Shown: positions 7,884 to 16,552 of the stretch, piece after piece
How the letters are laid out: the number at the start of each line of letters is the position of its first letter
Numbering within the stretch: the stretch's first letter is position 1
Source of the DNA: Pseudomonadota bacterium
GTDB taxonomy: Bacteria > Myxococcota_A > Polyangia > Polyangiales > Polyangiaceae
NCBI GenBank assembly: GCA_023432025.1
Contig: JAEYVE010000126.1
Coordinates: forward strand, 1-51,612
Direction: 5' to 3'
DNA: 51,612 bases
Notes under the pieces: model-generated
The model's input: the letters and a program-made list of their open reading frames with translations, nothing else
Told to the model about the DNA's origin: nothing
Databases searched by the model: none
Program-made: the position numbers and the translations under genes

Positions 7884-9232
7884 GCGGGCACGGCAGTCGG
7901 AAAAAAACGATCGCGCTCCGCGTCGTGCAGGCGCTGTCTCTCGCGCTCGTCTTCGGCGTGATGATGGGCGCGAGCCAGATGCTGCCCGGCATGGGCGCGG
8001 GCTCGAACATCGCCGCGGTGGGCTTTCTGCTCCTGGCCGGTGTGCTGGCCAGTGAGCTGTGCGAAATGATCGGGCTACCGCACCTCAGCGGATACCTCAT
8101 CGCAGGCATCGTCGCAGGCCCGCACGTTCTGCACCTCGTGCAGCACGAAACCGTCGAAGCGCTCTCTCCGATCAACCAGCTTGCGCTGGCGCTCATCGCG
8201 CTTGCCGGCGGCGCGGAGCTGCGGATCGAGAGTCTCCGTCAGAGCGTCAAGAGCCTGTGCTGGGCGACCTTGATGCAGTCGACGCTGGTGCTCCTGGCTT
8301 GCTCGGGGGCGTTTCTCTTGGCGTCCCGCTACTTGCCCTTCATGGCGGGGATGGAAACGAACGCCCTGCTCGGCGGCGCGCTCCTCTGGGGAGTCCTCTC
8401 CATCACGCGTAGCCCGTCGGCGCTGCTCGGCATTTTGTCGCAAACGCGAGCTCAGGGGCCGGTGGCCCGCTTTGCTCTGTCCTTCGTGATGACGTCGGAC
8501 ATCGTCGTGGTGGTCTTGCTGGCTCTGGCGCTCATGGTGGCGCGGCCCCTCATCGTTCCGGGCGCCGAGTTCTCCACGGAAGCCATTTACGCGGTCGGTC
8601 ACGAGGTGATCGGCAGCATCGCCATCGGTACGACGTTCGGGCTCCTGCTGTCCGCGTACCTCAGGCTCGTGGGGCACGCGCTCTTGGTCGTGCTCGTCGC
8701 GGTGGGGTTCGGGTTGACGGACGTGCTCAGGTACCTGCACTTCGATCCCTTGCTCACGTTCATGCTCTCGGGCTTCGTGGTGCAGAACTTCTCGCAGCAG
8801 GGGAGCAAGCTGCTGCACGCGGTGGAGGAGACGGGGAGCATCGTCTACGTCGTGTTCTTCGCCACGGCGGGCGCGCACCTCGATATCCCGCTGGTTCAGC
8901 AGCTGTGGCCCGTCGCGATCGGTTTGGCTGGCTCACGCGCCCTGGTGACGTTCGTGGCGCATCGTTGGGGGTGCCGCCTGGCCGGTGACGACCCCATGGT
9001 CACGCGTTGGGGGTGGTCACCCTTGGTTTCCCAGGCCGGGCTCGCGCTCGGCTTGGCCGTCGTGGTGGCCAACAGCTTCCCGAGCTTCGGTGGTGGTTTT
9101 CAGTCGCTGGCAGTCGCAATGGTCGCCATCAACGAAATGATCGGCCCGGTCTTGTTCAAGTGGTCGCTCGATCGGGCCGGAGAAACGCGCAAGGGTGACC
9201 GGCCATCTCTCGAGGTCGTCCCTGCGGAGTAG
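7880..9232 (+). CDS. CPA2-type cation:proton antiporter, second of a tandem pair
   Basis: A 450-residue membrane protein with about 12-13 hydrophobic segments. It is closer to the canonical family than its upstream neighbour: GLPHLSGYLIAGIVAGPHVL, NQLALALIALAGGAEL and the acidic membrane site in FVMTSDIVVVVLLAL, equivalent to the KefB/C QD region. It ends after an INEMIGPVLFKWSLDRAGE segment typical of the last helix, with no cytoplasmic TrkA domain. Its start overlaps the previous stop by four bases. With the MscS-like gene it forms an apparent ion-homeostasis operon. The substrate cation (Na+ or K+) cannot be read from sequence. Confidence 0.85.
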   Translation: MSGHGSRKKTIALRVVQALSLALVFGVMMGASQMLPGMGAGSNIAAVGFLLLAGVLASELCEMIGLPHLSGYLIAGIVAGPHVLHLVQHETVEALSPINQLALALIALAGGAELRIESLRQSVKSLCWATLMQSTLVLLACSGAFLLASRYLPFMAGMETNALLGGALLWGVLSITRSPSALLGILSQTRAQGPVARFALSFVMTSDIVVVVLLALALMVARPLIVPGAEFSTEAIYAVGHEVIGSIAIGTTFGLLLSAYLRLVGHALLVVLVAVGFGLTDVLRYLHFDPLLTFMLSGFVVQNFSQQGSKLLHAVEETGSIVYVVFFATAGAHLDIPLVQQLWPVAIGLAGSRALVTFVAHRWGCRLAGDDPMVTRWGWSPLVSQAGLALGLAVVVANSFPSFGGGFQSLAVAMVAINEMIGPVLFKWSLDRAGETRKGDRPSLEVVPAE

Positions 9233-9234
9233 CG

Positions 9235-10092
9235 GTGCCCGTAAGCGAGATGGTGGCGTACACCTCCGACTGGTATTCCGGGGCTTTTCGCGCCAGCTGC
9301 TTCGACGGTTGGCGCGAGCTCTTGGCGGAGTTCGAGTCCCACCCCACGTGGCCGACGCTGAGCGAGCTCGAAGAGCGTTGGTTGGTGGCGCGCGGCGTCA
9401 CCACGCGCACCGGTCTGCCGCTTCGGCTCGTGCGAGATCACAAGCCGCGTCGTCGCAAGAAGGATCGTCCGCTCTCCGAGGAGTACGACGTGCGCGTGGC
9501 GCGTGGTGAGGTGCCGACCCGCGAGCGCTCCTGGCACGACTTTTTCAACGTGGGAGCGTTCGCACGCTTCCCTCGCATCAAGGCCGCGATTCACGCAGAA
9601 AACGCGGAGTGCCTGGAGGTGGAGCGCGCCCACCGTGCGGCTCTCCCCGAGGTGGGAGTCGTGGGTCGTCGCAGCCGCGTGCGAGATACACGCGCCCTGC
9701 TGGACGAAGGCGGCGTTCTCCTCGCGACCGCGCCGCGAGCCGTCGAGGTCGCTCGGCGAGAGCTCGCGGCGGGCAACACCGGGGCGCTTCGCGAGCTCGC
9801 CGCGCGCGGCGAGCTTCGCCCTTGGGTTCTCGGGCACGCTCTCTTGGAACACGCGGCGCGCTCGGCGCTGGGCGAAAGACTCGGTGCGCCACCGCGTGGA
9901 CTCACGTGGGTGGTCGCGTGCGATCCAGAAGACGTTGGCTCGCTCGACGTCGGCTTTGCCGCCGAGCTCGCGACGAAAGACGTGCTGCGTGAGCCCCCGG
10001 CGTGGCTGGGACACTCGCTTTCCGTTTGGTTTTCGGACGTGGCAGGGGCGTCTTCCACGCTCCGTCCGCTCGGACAGGGAAGGATGACCTGA
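9235..10092 (+). CDS. DUF3025 family protein
   Basis: A 285-residue soluble protein matching the DUF3025 pattern: RSWHDFFNVGAFARFPRIKAA near residue 100 corresponds to the family's W-x-D-x-FN...FPRTK core. A later conserved-looking His in GHALLEH also fits. No catalytic function is established for the family as far as I know. The GTG start at 9235 has GGAG five bases upstream and lies two bases after the antiporter stop, so it is the fourth gene of that operon. An ATG at 9250 is an alternative start. Its presence at the end of an ion-transport operon is the only functional hint. Confidence 0.7.
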   Translation: MPVSEMVAYTSDWYSGAFRASCFDGWRELLAEFESHPTWPTLSELEERWLVARGVTTRTGLPLRLVRDHKPRRRKKDRPLSEEYDVRVARGEVPTRERSWHDFFNVGAFARFPRIKAAIHAENAECLEVERAHRAALPEVGVVGRRSRVRDTRALLDEGGVLLATAPRAVEVARRELAAGNTGALRELAARGELRPWVLGHALLEHAARSALGERLGAPPRGLTWVVACDPEDVGSLDVGFAAELATKDVLREPPAWLGHSLSVWFSDVAGASSTLRPLGQGRMT

Positions 10093-10110
10093 ACGACCCA
10101 GCTGATTCGT

Positions 10111-10142
10111 TGCCCGCCGCGCTCGGGTGGAGACGGCGGGCA
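10111..10142. terminator. Bidirectional hairpin between convergent genes
   Basis: Perfect 9-base arms TGCCCGCCG (10111-10119) and CGGCGGGCA (10134-10142) enclose a 14-base loop between two converging genes. No T-run follows on either strand, so it is a GC-rich terminator candidate or transcript-end stabiliser. Confidence 0.55.
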
Positions 10143-10197
10143 GCGGCGCGCGCTGCGACAGGAATCGTCCGAGCCTTCGTCTGCGAAGCGGCGGGTT

Positions 10198-10671
10198 TCA
10201 GTAGTCGTAGGCGGGGAGGAAATCGAACGCGACTTCGTCGAGCGCGCGTCGGACGGCGGCGCGTGCGGTGCCGCCCTCGTCGCTCACGGTGTCGCTCGTG
10301 AGCAGAGCTTCTTCGGCGTCTCGGAGCTCGTAAGAAGCGTCGGCGACGAAGCGCACGAAGCCATCGGAGTCGTGGTAGTAGCCGAGAGAAATCTCGACCT
10401 CGAGGTACGCATCGGTCGCCGGAGTGGACGGGCGCTCTTCGGACGAGGGCGGGGCGACAACGACCGTCGTGAAGCCGGACACGTCACGCAACTCGGCGGC
10501 GAGGTAGTCGCTCTCGCTCTCGAAGTCGCCCAGCACCTGGGCCGTGACCGAGCGGTAACGCGAGAAATCAACGGGAGGCTCGTGGGAAATGTCGAGCTCG
10601 GCGCAGCCGAGCGCGCCGAGCACGCTGAGCGCCAGCGACGTTCTTGCGAAGGTGCGGAGGACGAGTGTCAT
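10198..10671 (-). CDS. Small lipoprotein of unknown function
   Basis: This 157-residue protein has a lipoprotein signal (MTLVLRTFARTSLALSVLG, lipobox ALGC, C23). The mature part begins ELDISHEPPVDFSRYRSV, reminiscent of DUF4136-like lipoproteins with an FxxYRT motif, but I cannot confirm that assignment. The ATG at 10671 overlaps the stop of the upstream beta-barrel gene (ATGA). The two are therefore almost certainly co-translated, and the lipoprotein may be an accessory of the barrel. Longer in-frame extension upstream lies inside the neighbour gene and is unlikely. Confidence 0.7.
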   Translation of the reverse strand: MTLVLRTFARTSLALSVLGALGCAELDISHEPPVDFSRYRSVTAQVLGDFESESDYLAAELRDVSGFTTVVVAPPSSEERPSTPATDAYLEVEISLGYYHDSDGFVRFVADASYELRDAEEALLTSDTVSDEGGTARAAVRRALDEVAFDFLPAYDY

Positions 10672-11588
10672 CGACGCTCTCCGGGTGAACGGAAATGGAG
10701 CGAGGTGGTGAAGAAAAACGGGAGCCACTCGATTCCACCGGGACCGCGCTCCACGCCGAGCCCGTCGGACGACAGCGGATAACCCCGCGCGCCGAGCTCC
10801 ACGCCGAAATGCTTCGTGGCCCAGAACGTGACGTCGGCTCGCAAAGCCAGGGCGACTTTCCATTCTTCGGCGTGGATGCCCCACAACGCGTACGCGTCGC
10901 CCCCAACGCCCAGGCGAACGCGAAAGCGGTCGCCGTCGAGCGGCGCGTAAGCCGCGCCGAGACCGAAACGCTGCCCCAGATAGTTGCCGTCGATCTCGGG
11001 GGCGGAGAGCAGCGTGAACACCGCAGCCGTCTCCAGATCCAGCCAGAAGCGGCTATAGCCGAAGGCTGCCACGAAGCCGGGGGCCAGCTGCTCGGCGAGC
11101 CAGGCGTGTTGCACGCCGAGCGTGTAGTCCCAAGACCGTCGGCTCACGCTGGGCGTCTCGACGAGCGCTCGATCGTCGTAGCCGTCCGTAGGGGCTTCGG
11201 TGGTGTCGCGGGTCGGTCCTGCCGTTTCCACTTCTCCCGCGGGCGCTTCACCCCTGGGAAACTCCACGGGTGGAGGCGGCTCGTCGACGTCGCTGGGCGA
11301 AGTCGAGGCCGGCGCGTCGGTAGGGGCTTCGGTCGCGCTGGGCGTTTCCGGGGGCACATCCGGCGCGTCGTCGGGTGCATCGGGCGCGTTGGAGCCCGCT
11401 TCGACAGGGGGCTCGTCGAGCTGCTCGGGGCCCGGGGCGGGTTCGGTCGAGGTGTCGAGAGGGAGGGGCGCGGAGACGGACGGCTCGCTCGGCTCGGCCA
11501 GCGCTGGACGCAGAGCAGCGCCGAGCCACACGAGCAGGGCGAGCGAGGTGGGGCGGAGACGCCCGACGAAAGCACCCGGGGCAGGCAC
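10668..11588 (-). CDS. Predicted outer-membrane beta-barrel protein with Pro/Glu-rich N-terminus
   Basis: A 306-residue protein with a signal peptide (RLRPTSLALLVWLGAALRPALA, cleavage near 31). A disordered Pro/Ala/Glu/Asp-rich region runs to about residue 145. About 160 residues of alternating hydrophobic strands follow (YTLGVQHAWLAEQLAPGFVA, FRVRLGVGGDAYALWG, HFGVELGARGYPL), ending near an aromatic-rich strand. This is typical of small myxobacterial outer-membrane barrels of unknown function. It is the first gene of a two-gene operon with the small lipoprotein and is divergent from the megasynthase gene. Confidence 0.65.
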   Translation of the reverse strand: MPAPGAFVGRLRPTSLALLVWLGAALRPALAEPSEPSVSAPLPLDTSTEPAPGPEQLDEPPVEAGSNAPDAPDDAPDVPPETPSATEAPTDAPASTSPSDVDEPPPPVEFPRGEAPAGEVETAGPTRDTTEAPTDGYDDRALVETPSVSRRSWDYTLGVQHAWLAEQLAPGFVAAFGYSRFWLDLETAAVFTLLSAPEIDGNYLGQRFGLGAAYAPLDGDRFRVRLGVGGDAYALWGIHAEEWKVALALRADVTFWATKHFGVELGARGYPLSSDGLGVERGPGGIEWLPFFFTTSLHFRSPGERR

Positions 11589-11702
11589 CTCCAGAGCACA
11601 GCAGATCCCAGGCCGATCCGGGAGTCGACCACTGGCAATTCGCTCGAATGGCCTTGAATGGAGCCGCGCCGGCTCCGCTGTTCTCGCGGGTGGTCCGGTG
11701 TG

Positions 11703-11708
11703 TACAAT
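11703..11708 (+). promoter_or_regulatory. Possible -10 element of the megasynthase gene
   Basis: TACAAT preceded by TG (TGTACAAT) lies 36 bases before the ATG at 11744 in the 155-base divergent gap. The -35 region about 17 bases upstream is weak (TTCTCG). It is the best promoter candidate in this gap, but only by eye. Confidence 0.3.
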
Positions 11709-11743
11709 CCGCGGCCCGGCCGGCGAGCCGAGAGTCCGCGACC

Positions 11744-14700
11744 ATGCAGCAATCCTCCAAACAAACCCTGGCCGTGTCGAACGACGTCGCCTCGCCTTCC
11801 CTCGATCTCTCCGCCCTGCTCGGCGGCAAGCGCCTCATCGTCGTGGGCGGCACTGGGTTCTTGGGCAAGGTGTGGTGGGCGCTTTTGCTCGCGCGTTTTC
11901 CCGAGGTCGAGCACATCTACTTGGTCGTGCGCCCCAAGGAGGGCAAGAGCGTCGAGCGCCGCTTCTGGGAGCAGATCGTGACGAGCGAGGTGCTGGTGCC
12001 GCTCCGCGAGCAGCACGGCGCCGGTTTCGAAGATTTCATCCGTCGCAAGGTGACGCCCATCGCTGGCGACGTGGCGCAGCCGATGTGTGGGTTGGATGCG
12101 ACGCTCCGCGAAGAAGTGCGGGGCCGCATCGCCGCGGTCGTCAACGTCGCGGGCGTCGTGGATTTCGATCCACCGCTCGACGAGGCGCTCGAGGTGAACG
12201 CGTTCGGCTGCCAAAACTTGGTGGCCCTGTCGCGCGACTTGGGTGGTGCTCCCATTTTGCACACCAGCACCTGCTACGTGGCGGGCTCGAAGACGGGTCC
12301 GGTCCCCGAACGAAGCCCGCTCGAATTTCCGTTCCCGCGCGCCGACGAGCTGGACCGCAAGGACTGGTCTCCGGATCGTGAAATCGCCGAGTGCCTCGAC
12401 GTCATCGAGCAGGCTCGCCACCGCGCGAGCGATGCCTTCCGCCAGAGTCGGTTTTTGGACGAGGCCAAAAAGAATCTCGAAGAGCGAAATGAGCCCGCGC
12501 GCGGCAGGGTGCTGGAGGCGGAGGTCGCCAAGGTCCGCCGCAAGTTCGTCGAAGGACAGCTCGCGCAGATGGGAATGGAGCGCGCCCGTTTCTGGGGCTG
12601 GCCCAACACGTACACGTACACGAAGAGCCTGGGCGAACAGATCATCGCGTCGAGTGGGCTGCCGTTCACCATCGTGCGCCCGGCCATCGTCGAGTCCACG
12701 GTGGAGTTTCCGTTCCCCGGCTGGAACGAAGGCATCAACACCAGCGCGCCCTTCATTTTCATGATTCGTCAGGGCGGCCTGCAGCTGCCCGGCGACGACA
12801 ACTACCTGGACGTCATTCCGTGCGACATGGTGGCCGCGGCCATCACGCTCGGCTTGGCCGAGCTCATCGAAGGCACTGCCAAGCCGGTGTACCAAGCGGG
12901 CTCCAGCGACACGAACCCGTGCACCATGCGGCGCTTCTTCGAGCTCACCGGGCTCTACAAGCGTCGTTACTACAGGAAGACCGGCAAGGGCGGCCCCGTG
13001 CTCGGCACCCTGCAAAAGCATTTCGAAGGCACCCTGCTCTCGAAGTCGCAGTACGACAGCTACGGCCCGCGCACGTTGGCGAGCGGCGCTACCGCGCTCT
13101 CGAGCGTGCTTCGAACGGTCGGCGCCGGCCCGCTCGCGCCGTTCCTCAAGCCTGCGGCCAAGGGCCTCAAGGGCTTCGCGGAGCAGCAGACCAAGCTGGC
13201 CCGCATCATGGATGTGTTTCTGCCGTTCACGGCCGAGTACCACTACATCTACGGCACGGCGAACACGCGCTCTGCGTACGCGCGTCTCCGCCCGGAGGAT
13301 CGCGCGCGCCTCTTGTGGGCGCCCGAAACCATCGACTGGCGCTCGTGGTTCTTGGACGTGCACGTCCCCGCGCTCGAGCGCCACGTGTTTCCGCTCATGG
13401 AGGCCAAGCTCAAGCGGCCGGTCCGGGCGCCGCAGCGTCACGCGAGCTTGGTCGCCCTGCTCGAGGAAATGGCCGATCGGCACGACCTCAAGGTGGCGCT
13501 CCAGCGCACGGAGCAGGCGGGCCTGAGCCGTCTCAGCTACCGGGATTTTCGCGGGCTGGCGTCGTCCTTCGCGCGGCGCCTGCGCGCCTCGGGCGTGGGG
13601 CCCGGCGCGCGTGTCATGTTGGGCGGTGCCAACCACCCGGCGTGGCCCGTGGCCTTCTTCGGCATCTTGTACGCGGGCGCCACGGTGGTGCCGGTGGACG
13701 CGGCCATCGAGCCTTCGGTCGCGCGTGTCATCGCAGAGGCCTCCGGCGCGCGGGTGTTCGTTTGCGACCAGAAGGTGCAGGCGCGCCTCGGGGACGAGCT
13801 TTCGGACGTCGTTCTCTGGGGCCTCACGGACGCGCTGATCCCGGGAGAGCCGCTCGACAAGAGCGAGCTGCCGAACGAGCAGGCCATCGACGACGACTTG
13901 GCCGCTCTCATCTACACCAGCGGCACCACGGGCTCACCGAAGGGCGTGATGCTCACGCACGCGAACCTGACGGCGCTCATCGCTTCGCTTTCGCCGCTCT
14001 TTCCGCTCACCAGCGGCGACCGCGTGCTCAGCGTGCTGCCCCTCCATCACACTTTCGAGCTCACGTGCGGCATGCTCTTGCCGCTGTCGCGCGGCGCGCG
14101 GGTCATTTACTTGGACGAGCTCAGCGCCGAGCGGCTGGAAAACGGCCTCAAGGACGGGCGCGCCACGGCCCTGATCGGCGTGCCTGCGCTTTGGGAAATG
14201 CTGGAGCGCCGCATTCACTCGCGGTTGGCCGAGCACGGTGCGCTCGCGTCCAAGGTGTTCGACTTCGCTGTGGAGCTGAACCGTACGCTCGGCAAGAACG
14301 TCGGCCTGGACGCGGGGCGCGTGCTCTTCGGGCCCGTGCACGAGGGCCTGGGCGGGCACCTGCGTTTCCTGGTGAGCGGTGGGGCGGCGCTCCATCCGTC
14401 CACGCACGCGCTGTTCCAAGGACTCGGCCTGCACCTCGCCGAGGGCTACGGCCTCACCGAGGCGGCTCCGGTGCTCACCGTCGCCCCGGGCGGCCCGGGC
14501 GCGCGCGCCGGCAACGTCGGCAAGCCCATTCCGGGCGTGGAGCTACGCATCGACAAACCGAACGGCGAAGGCGTCGGTGAGGTGTTGGCGCGCGGCCCGA
14601 ACGTCATGCTGGGCTACGAGGGCAACGAAGAGGCGACGACGGCCGCCATCGACGCCGACGGTTGGTTGCACACGGGAGACCTCGGCAAGCTCGACGGCCG

Positions 14701-16552
14701 CGGCCGTTTGGTGCTCGTCGGTCGCGCCAAGGACGTCATCGTCGCGTCCAACGGCGAGAACGTGTACCCCGACGACGTCGAAGCACGCCTCGGCAAAATC
14801 GAACACATCGCGGAGCTGTCGGTACTCGGTGTACCGGACGGGCGCGGGGGCGAGCGCGTCGCTTGCGTGGCGGTGGTGGAGCCGGACGCGGAGACGCCGC
14901 GCGCGACGCGGCAGGCGCGCGCACAGGCCAGCCTGGAAGCTGCCATCGCCGAGCTTCCGACGGTTCAACGTCCCTCGGTGATCAAGCTCGTGGACGCGGC
15001 GCTGCCGCGCACCAGCACGCGCAAGGTGAAGCGCGGTGAGCTCCGCGCTCTGGTCGAGCGCCTCGAGAGCGCCGCGCAGAGCTCCGTGATGGAGAGCGGC
15101 GACGAGCTCGAGGGCGCCGTGCGCGCAGCGGTCGCGGTGATTTCGCGCCGTAAGCCGAGTGAAGTCGGGCTCGCCATGAGCTTGCGCGGAGATCTCGGCT
15201 TCGACTCGCTCATGGGTCTCGAGCTCTTGGTGGCTCTGGAGGGCAAGTTCGGCTCGCTCGACGCCGAGCGCATGACCCGCGCCGCTACCGTCGCGGAGCT
15301 GGTGGACGCGCTCCGCGAGCGTCCCGCGGCTCGCTCGCTCTCGGCGACGCGCGTCATCGAAGCGGAGGAGGAAGCGCCCATCGAGCTCCCGGAGCCGCTC
15401 CGCGAAGCCGCCATGGCGTGGATGGGGCGTGCTCAATCGGGCTTCTACGACCGGGTGATGAAGACGAAGGTGTCCGGCCGCGCCTTCATCCCTCACAACG
15501 CCAACACGCTCGTGGTCGCCAATCACGCCAGCCACCTCGACATGGGGCTCGTGAAGTACGCCCTGGGCAGCTACGGCGAGAACCTGTCCGCGCTGGCGGC
15601 GCAGGATTACTTCTTCGAGGGCAACCGCTGGCGCAAGGCGTACTTCGAGCAGCTGACGAACCTCGTGCCGATGTCGCGGAACGGCTCGTTGCGGCAGGCG
15701 CTGCGCCAAGCCGGCGAGCTGTTGGACCAAGGCAAGACGGTCCTCATTTTCCCCGAGGGCACGCGCAGCACGGACGGCTCGCTCTTGCCGTTCAAGGCGG
15801 CGGTCGGGCATTTGGCGCTCCACCACAACGTGGACGTTTTGCCGATTTGGTTGGGCGGAACGCACTTGGCGCTACCCAAGGGCGCCACCGTGCCGCGCAC
15901 GCGCAACCTCACGGCGCGCATCGGCGCGCCCCTCAACGCCGCGCGCTTGCGCGAGTTGACGGAAAAAATGACGCCCTCCGAGGCGGCGCGCGCCGTGGCC
16001 ACGCTGGCGCATCGAGCGGTGACCGCGCTGTCGCGCGGCAGGGTGTTCGACTTGGACGAGGTGGACGCCGCCGAGCTGCGCCGTAGCCATACGCTGCCTC
16101 CGCCGGACACCATCGAGGGCGTCTTCGCCGAGCTCAGCGAACGCTTCGACAAGACGGCGGTGCAAACGCCGCTCAGCTTCTACTTCGCCCTGGGCGAGGA
16201 CCGTTGGACGCTGCGCGTCACTCGAGAAGTGTGCGAAGTCTCCAAGGGCAAGACCGTGGATCAGGCGGACTGCGTGCTGAAGACGTCGCGCGACATCTTC
16301 GAGCGCATCGTGCGTGAGGCGTACACGCCTTCACCGCAAGAGTTCATGAGCGGTCTGGTCAAGAGCAACAACATTGCTCACCTCATCACCTTCCAGAAGG
16401 CCTTTCAGCTCCAAACGCCGACCGCGCAGTGGGCGGGAGGAAGCGGCGCGGCCAGCGGAATCGTGACGAAGAACGGCCACGGCGACGAGGCTCTGAGCGG
16501 CACGCGCGTGCGGCGGGGTGGGTCGAGCGGCGCACGAGAGGAATCGGCATGA
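11744..16552 (+). CDS. elbD: ElbD-like multidomain ether-lipid synthase (FAR-AMP ligase-ACP-PlsC-SCP2)
   Basis: A 1602-residue, five-domain protein. Order: fatty acyl-CoA reductase (VVGGTGFLGK near 35, active-site Y-x-Y-T-K near 290, and a C-terminal region to about 560); acyl-activating AMP ligase (YTSGTTGSPKG near 723, GYGLTEAAP, TGDLGKLD, K in TSTRKVKRGEL); acyl carrier protein (LGFDSLMGLELL, phosphopantetheine Ser1155); PlsC acyltransferase (NHASHLD at 1260-1266, FPEGTRS from 1336); and an SCP2-like lipid-binding domain (about 1465-1560). The same type of multidomain enzyme, ElbD, is known in Myxococcus xanthus to act in ether-lipid (plasmalogen) formation. The symbol is by architecture only. 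The ATG at 11744 was chosen because upstream in-frame sequence is promoter-like and overlaps the divergent gene. Confidence 0.82.
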   Translation: MQQSSKQTLAVSNDVASPSLDLSALLGGKRLIVVGGTGFLGKVWWALLLARFPEVEHIYLVVRPKEGKSVERRFWEQIVTSEVLVPLREQHGAGFEDFIRRKVTPIAGDVAQPMCGLDATLREEVRGRIAAVVNVAGVVDFDPPLDEALEVNAFGCQNLVALSRDLGGAPILHTSTCYVAGSKTGPVPERSPLEFPFPRADELDRKDWSPDREIAECLDVIEQARHRASDAFRQSRFLDEAKKNLEERNEPARGRVLEAEVAKVRRKFVEGQLAQMGMERARFWGWPNTYTYTKSLGEQIIASSGLPFTIVRPAIVESTVEFPFPGWNEGINTSAPFIFMIRQGGLQLPGDDNYLDVIPCDMVAAAITLGLAELIEGTAKPVYQAGSSDTNPCTMRRFFELTGLYKRRYYRKTGKGGPVLGTLQKHFEGTLLSKSQYDSYGPRTLASGATALSSVLRTVGAGPLAPFLKPAAKGLKGFAEQQTKLARIMDVFLPFTAEYHYIYGTANTRSAYARLRPEDRARLLWAPETIDWRSWFLDVHVPALERHVFPLMEAKLKRPVRAPQRHASLVALLEEMADRHDLKVALQRTEQAGLSRLSYRDFRGLASSFARRLRASGVGPGARVMLGGANHPAWPVAFFGILYAGATVVPVDAAIEPSVARVIAEASGARVFVCDQKVQARLGDELSDVVLWGLTDALIPGEPLDKSELPNEQAIDDDLAALIYTSGTTGSPKGVMLTHANLTALIASLSPLFPLTSGDRVLSVLPLHHTFELTCGMLLPLSRGARVIYLDELSAERLENGLKDGRATALIGVPALWEMLERRIHSRLAEHGALASKVFDFAVELNRTLGKNVGLDAGRVLFGPVHEGLGGHLRFLVSGGAALHPSTHALFQGLGLHLAEGYGLTEAAPVLTVAPGGPGARAGNVGKPIPGVELRIDKPNGEGVGEVLARGPNVMLGYEGNEEATTAAIDADGWLHTGDLGKLDGRGRLVLVGRAKDVIVASNGENVYPDDVEARLGKIEHIAELSVLGVPDGRGGERVACVAVVEPDAETPRATRQARAQASLEAAIAELPTVQRPSVIKLVDAALPRTSTRKVKRGELRALVERLESAAQSSVMESGDELEGAVRAAVAVISRRKPSEVGLAMSLRGDLGFDSLMGLELLVALEGKFGSLDAERMTRAATVAELVDALRERPAARSLSATRVIEAEEEAPIELPEPLREAAMAWMGRAQSGFYDRVMKTKVSGRAFIPHNANTLVVANHASHLDMGLVKYALGSYGENLSALAAQDYFFEGNRWRKAYFEQLTNLVPMSRNGSLRQALRQAGELLDQGKTVLIFPEGTRSTDGSLLPFKAAVGHLALHHNVDVLPIWLGGTHLALPKGATVPRTRNLTARIGAPLNAARLRELTEKMTPSEAARAVATLAHRAVTALSRGRVFDLDEVDAAELRRSHTLPPPDTIEGVFAELSERFDKTAVQTPLSFYFALGEDRWTLRVTREVCEVSKGKTVDQADCVLKTSRDIFERIVREAYTPSPQEFMSGLVKSNNIAHLITFQKAFQLQTPTAQWAGGSGAASGIVTKNGHGDEALSGTRVRRGGSSGAREESA

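Noticed and set aside
11375..11743. In-frame upstream extension of the megasynthase
   Set aside because: The extra residues are Arg/Ala-rich and overlap the divergent barrel gene and the promoter-like TACAAT; reductase homology begins after 11744.
11144..13636. 830-codon open frame on the minus strand across the barrel and megasynthase genes
   Set aside because: Composition is Arg/Ala/His-rich without domains; it is an antisense shadow of strongly biased GC-rich codons.
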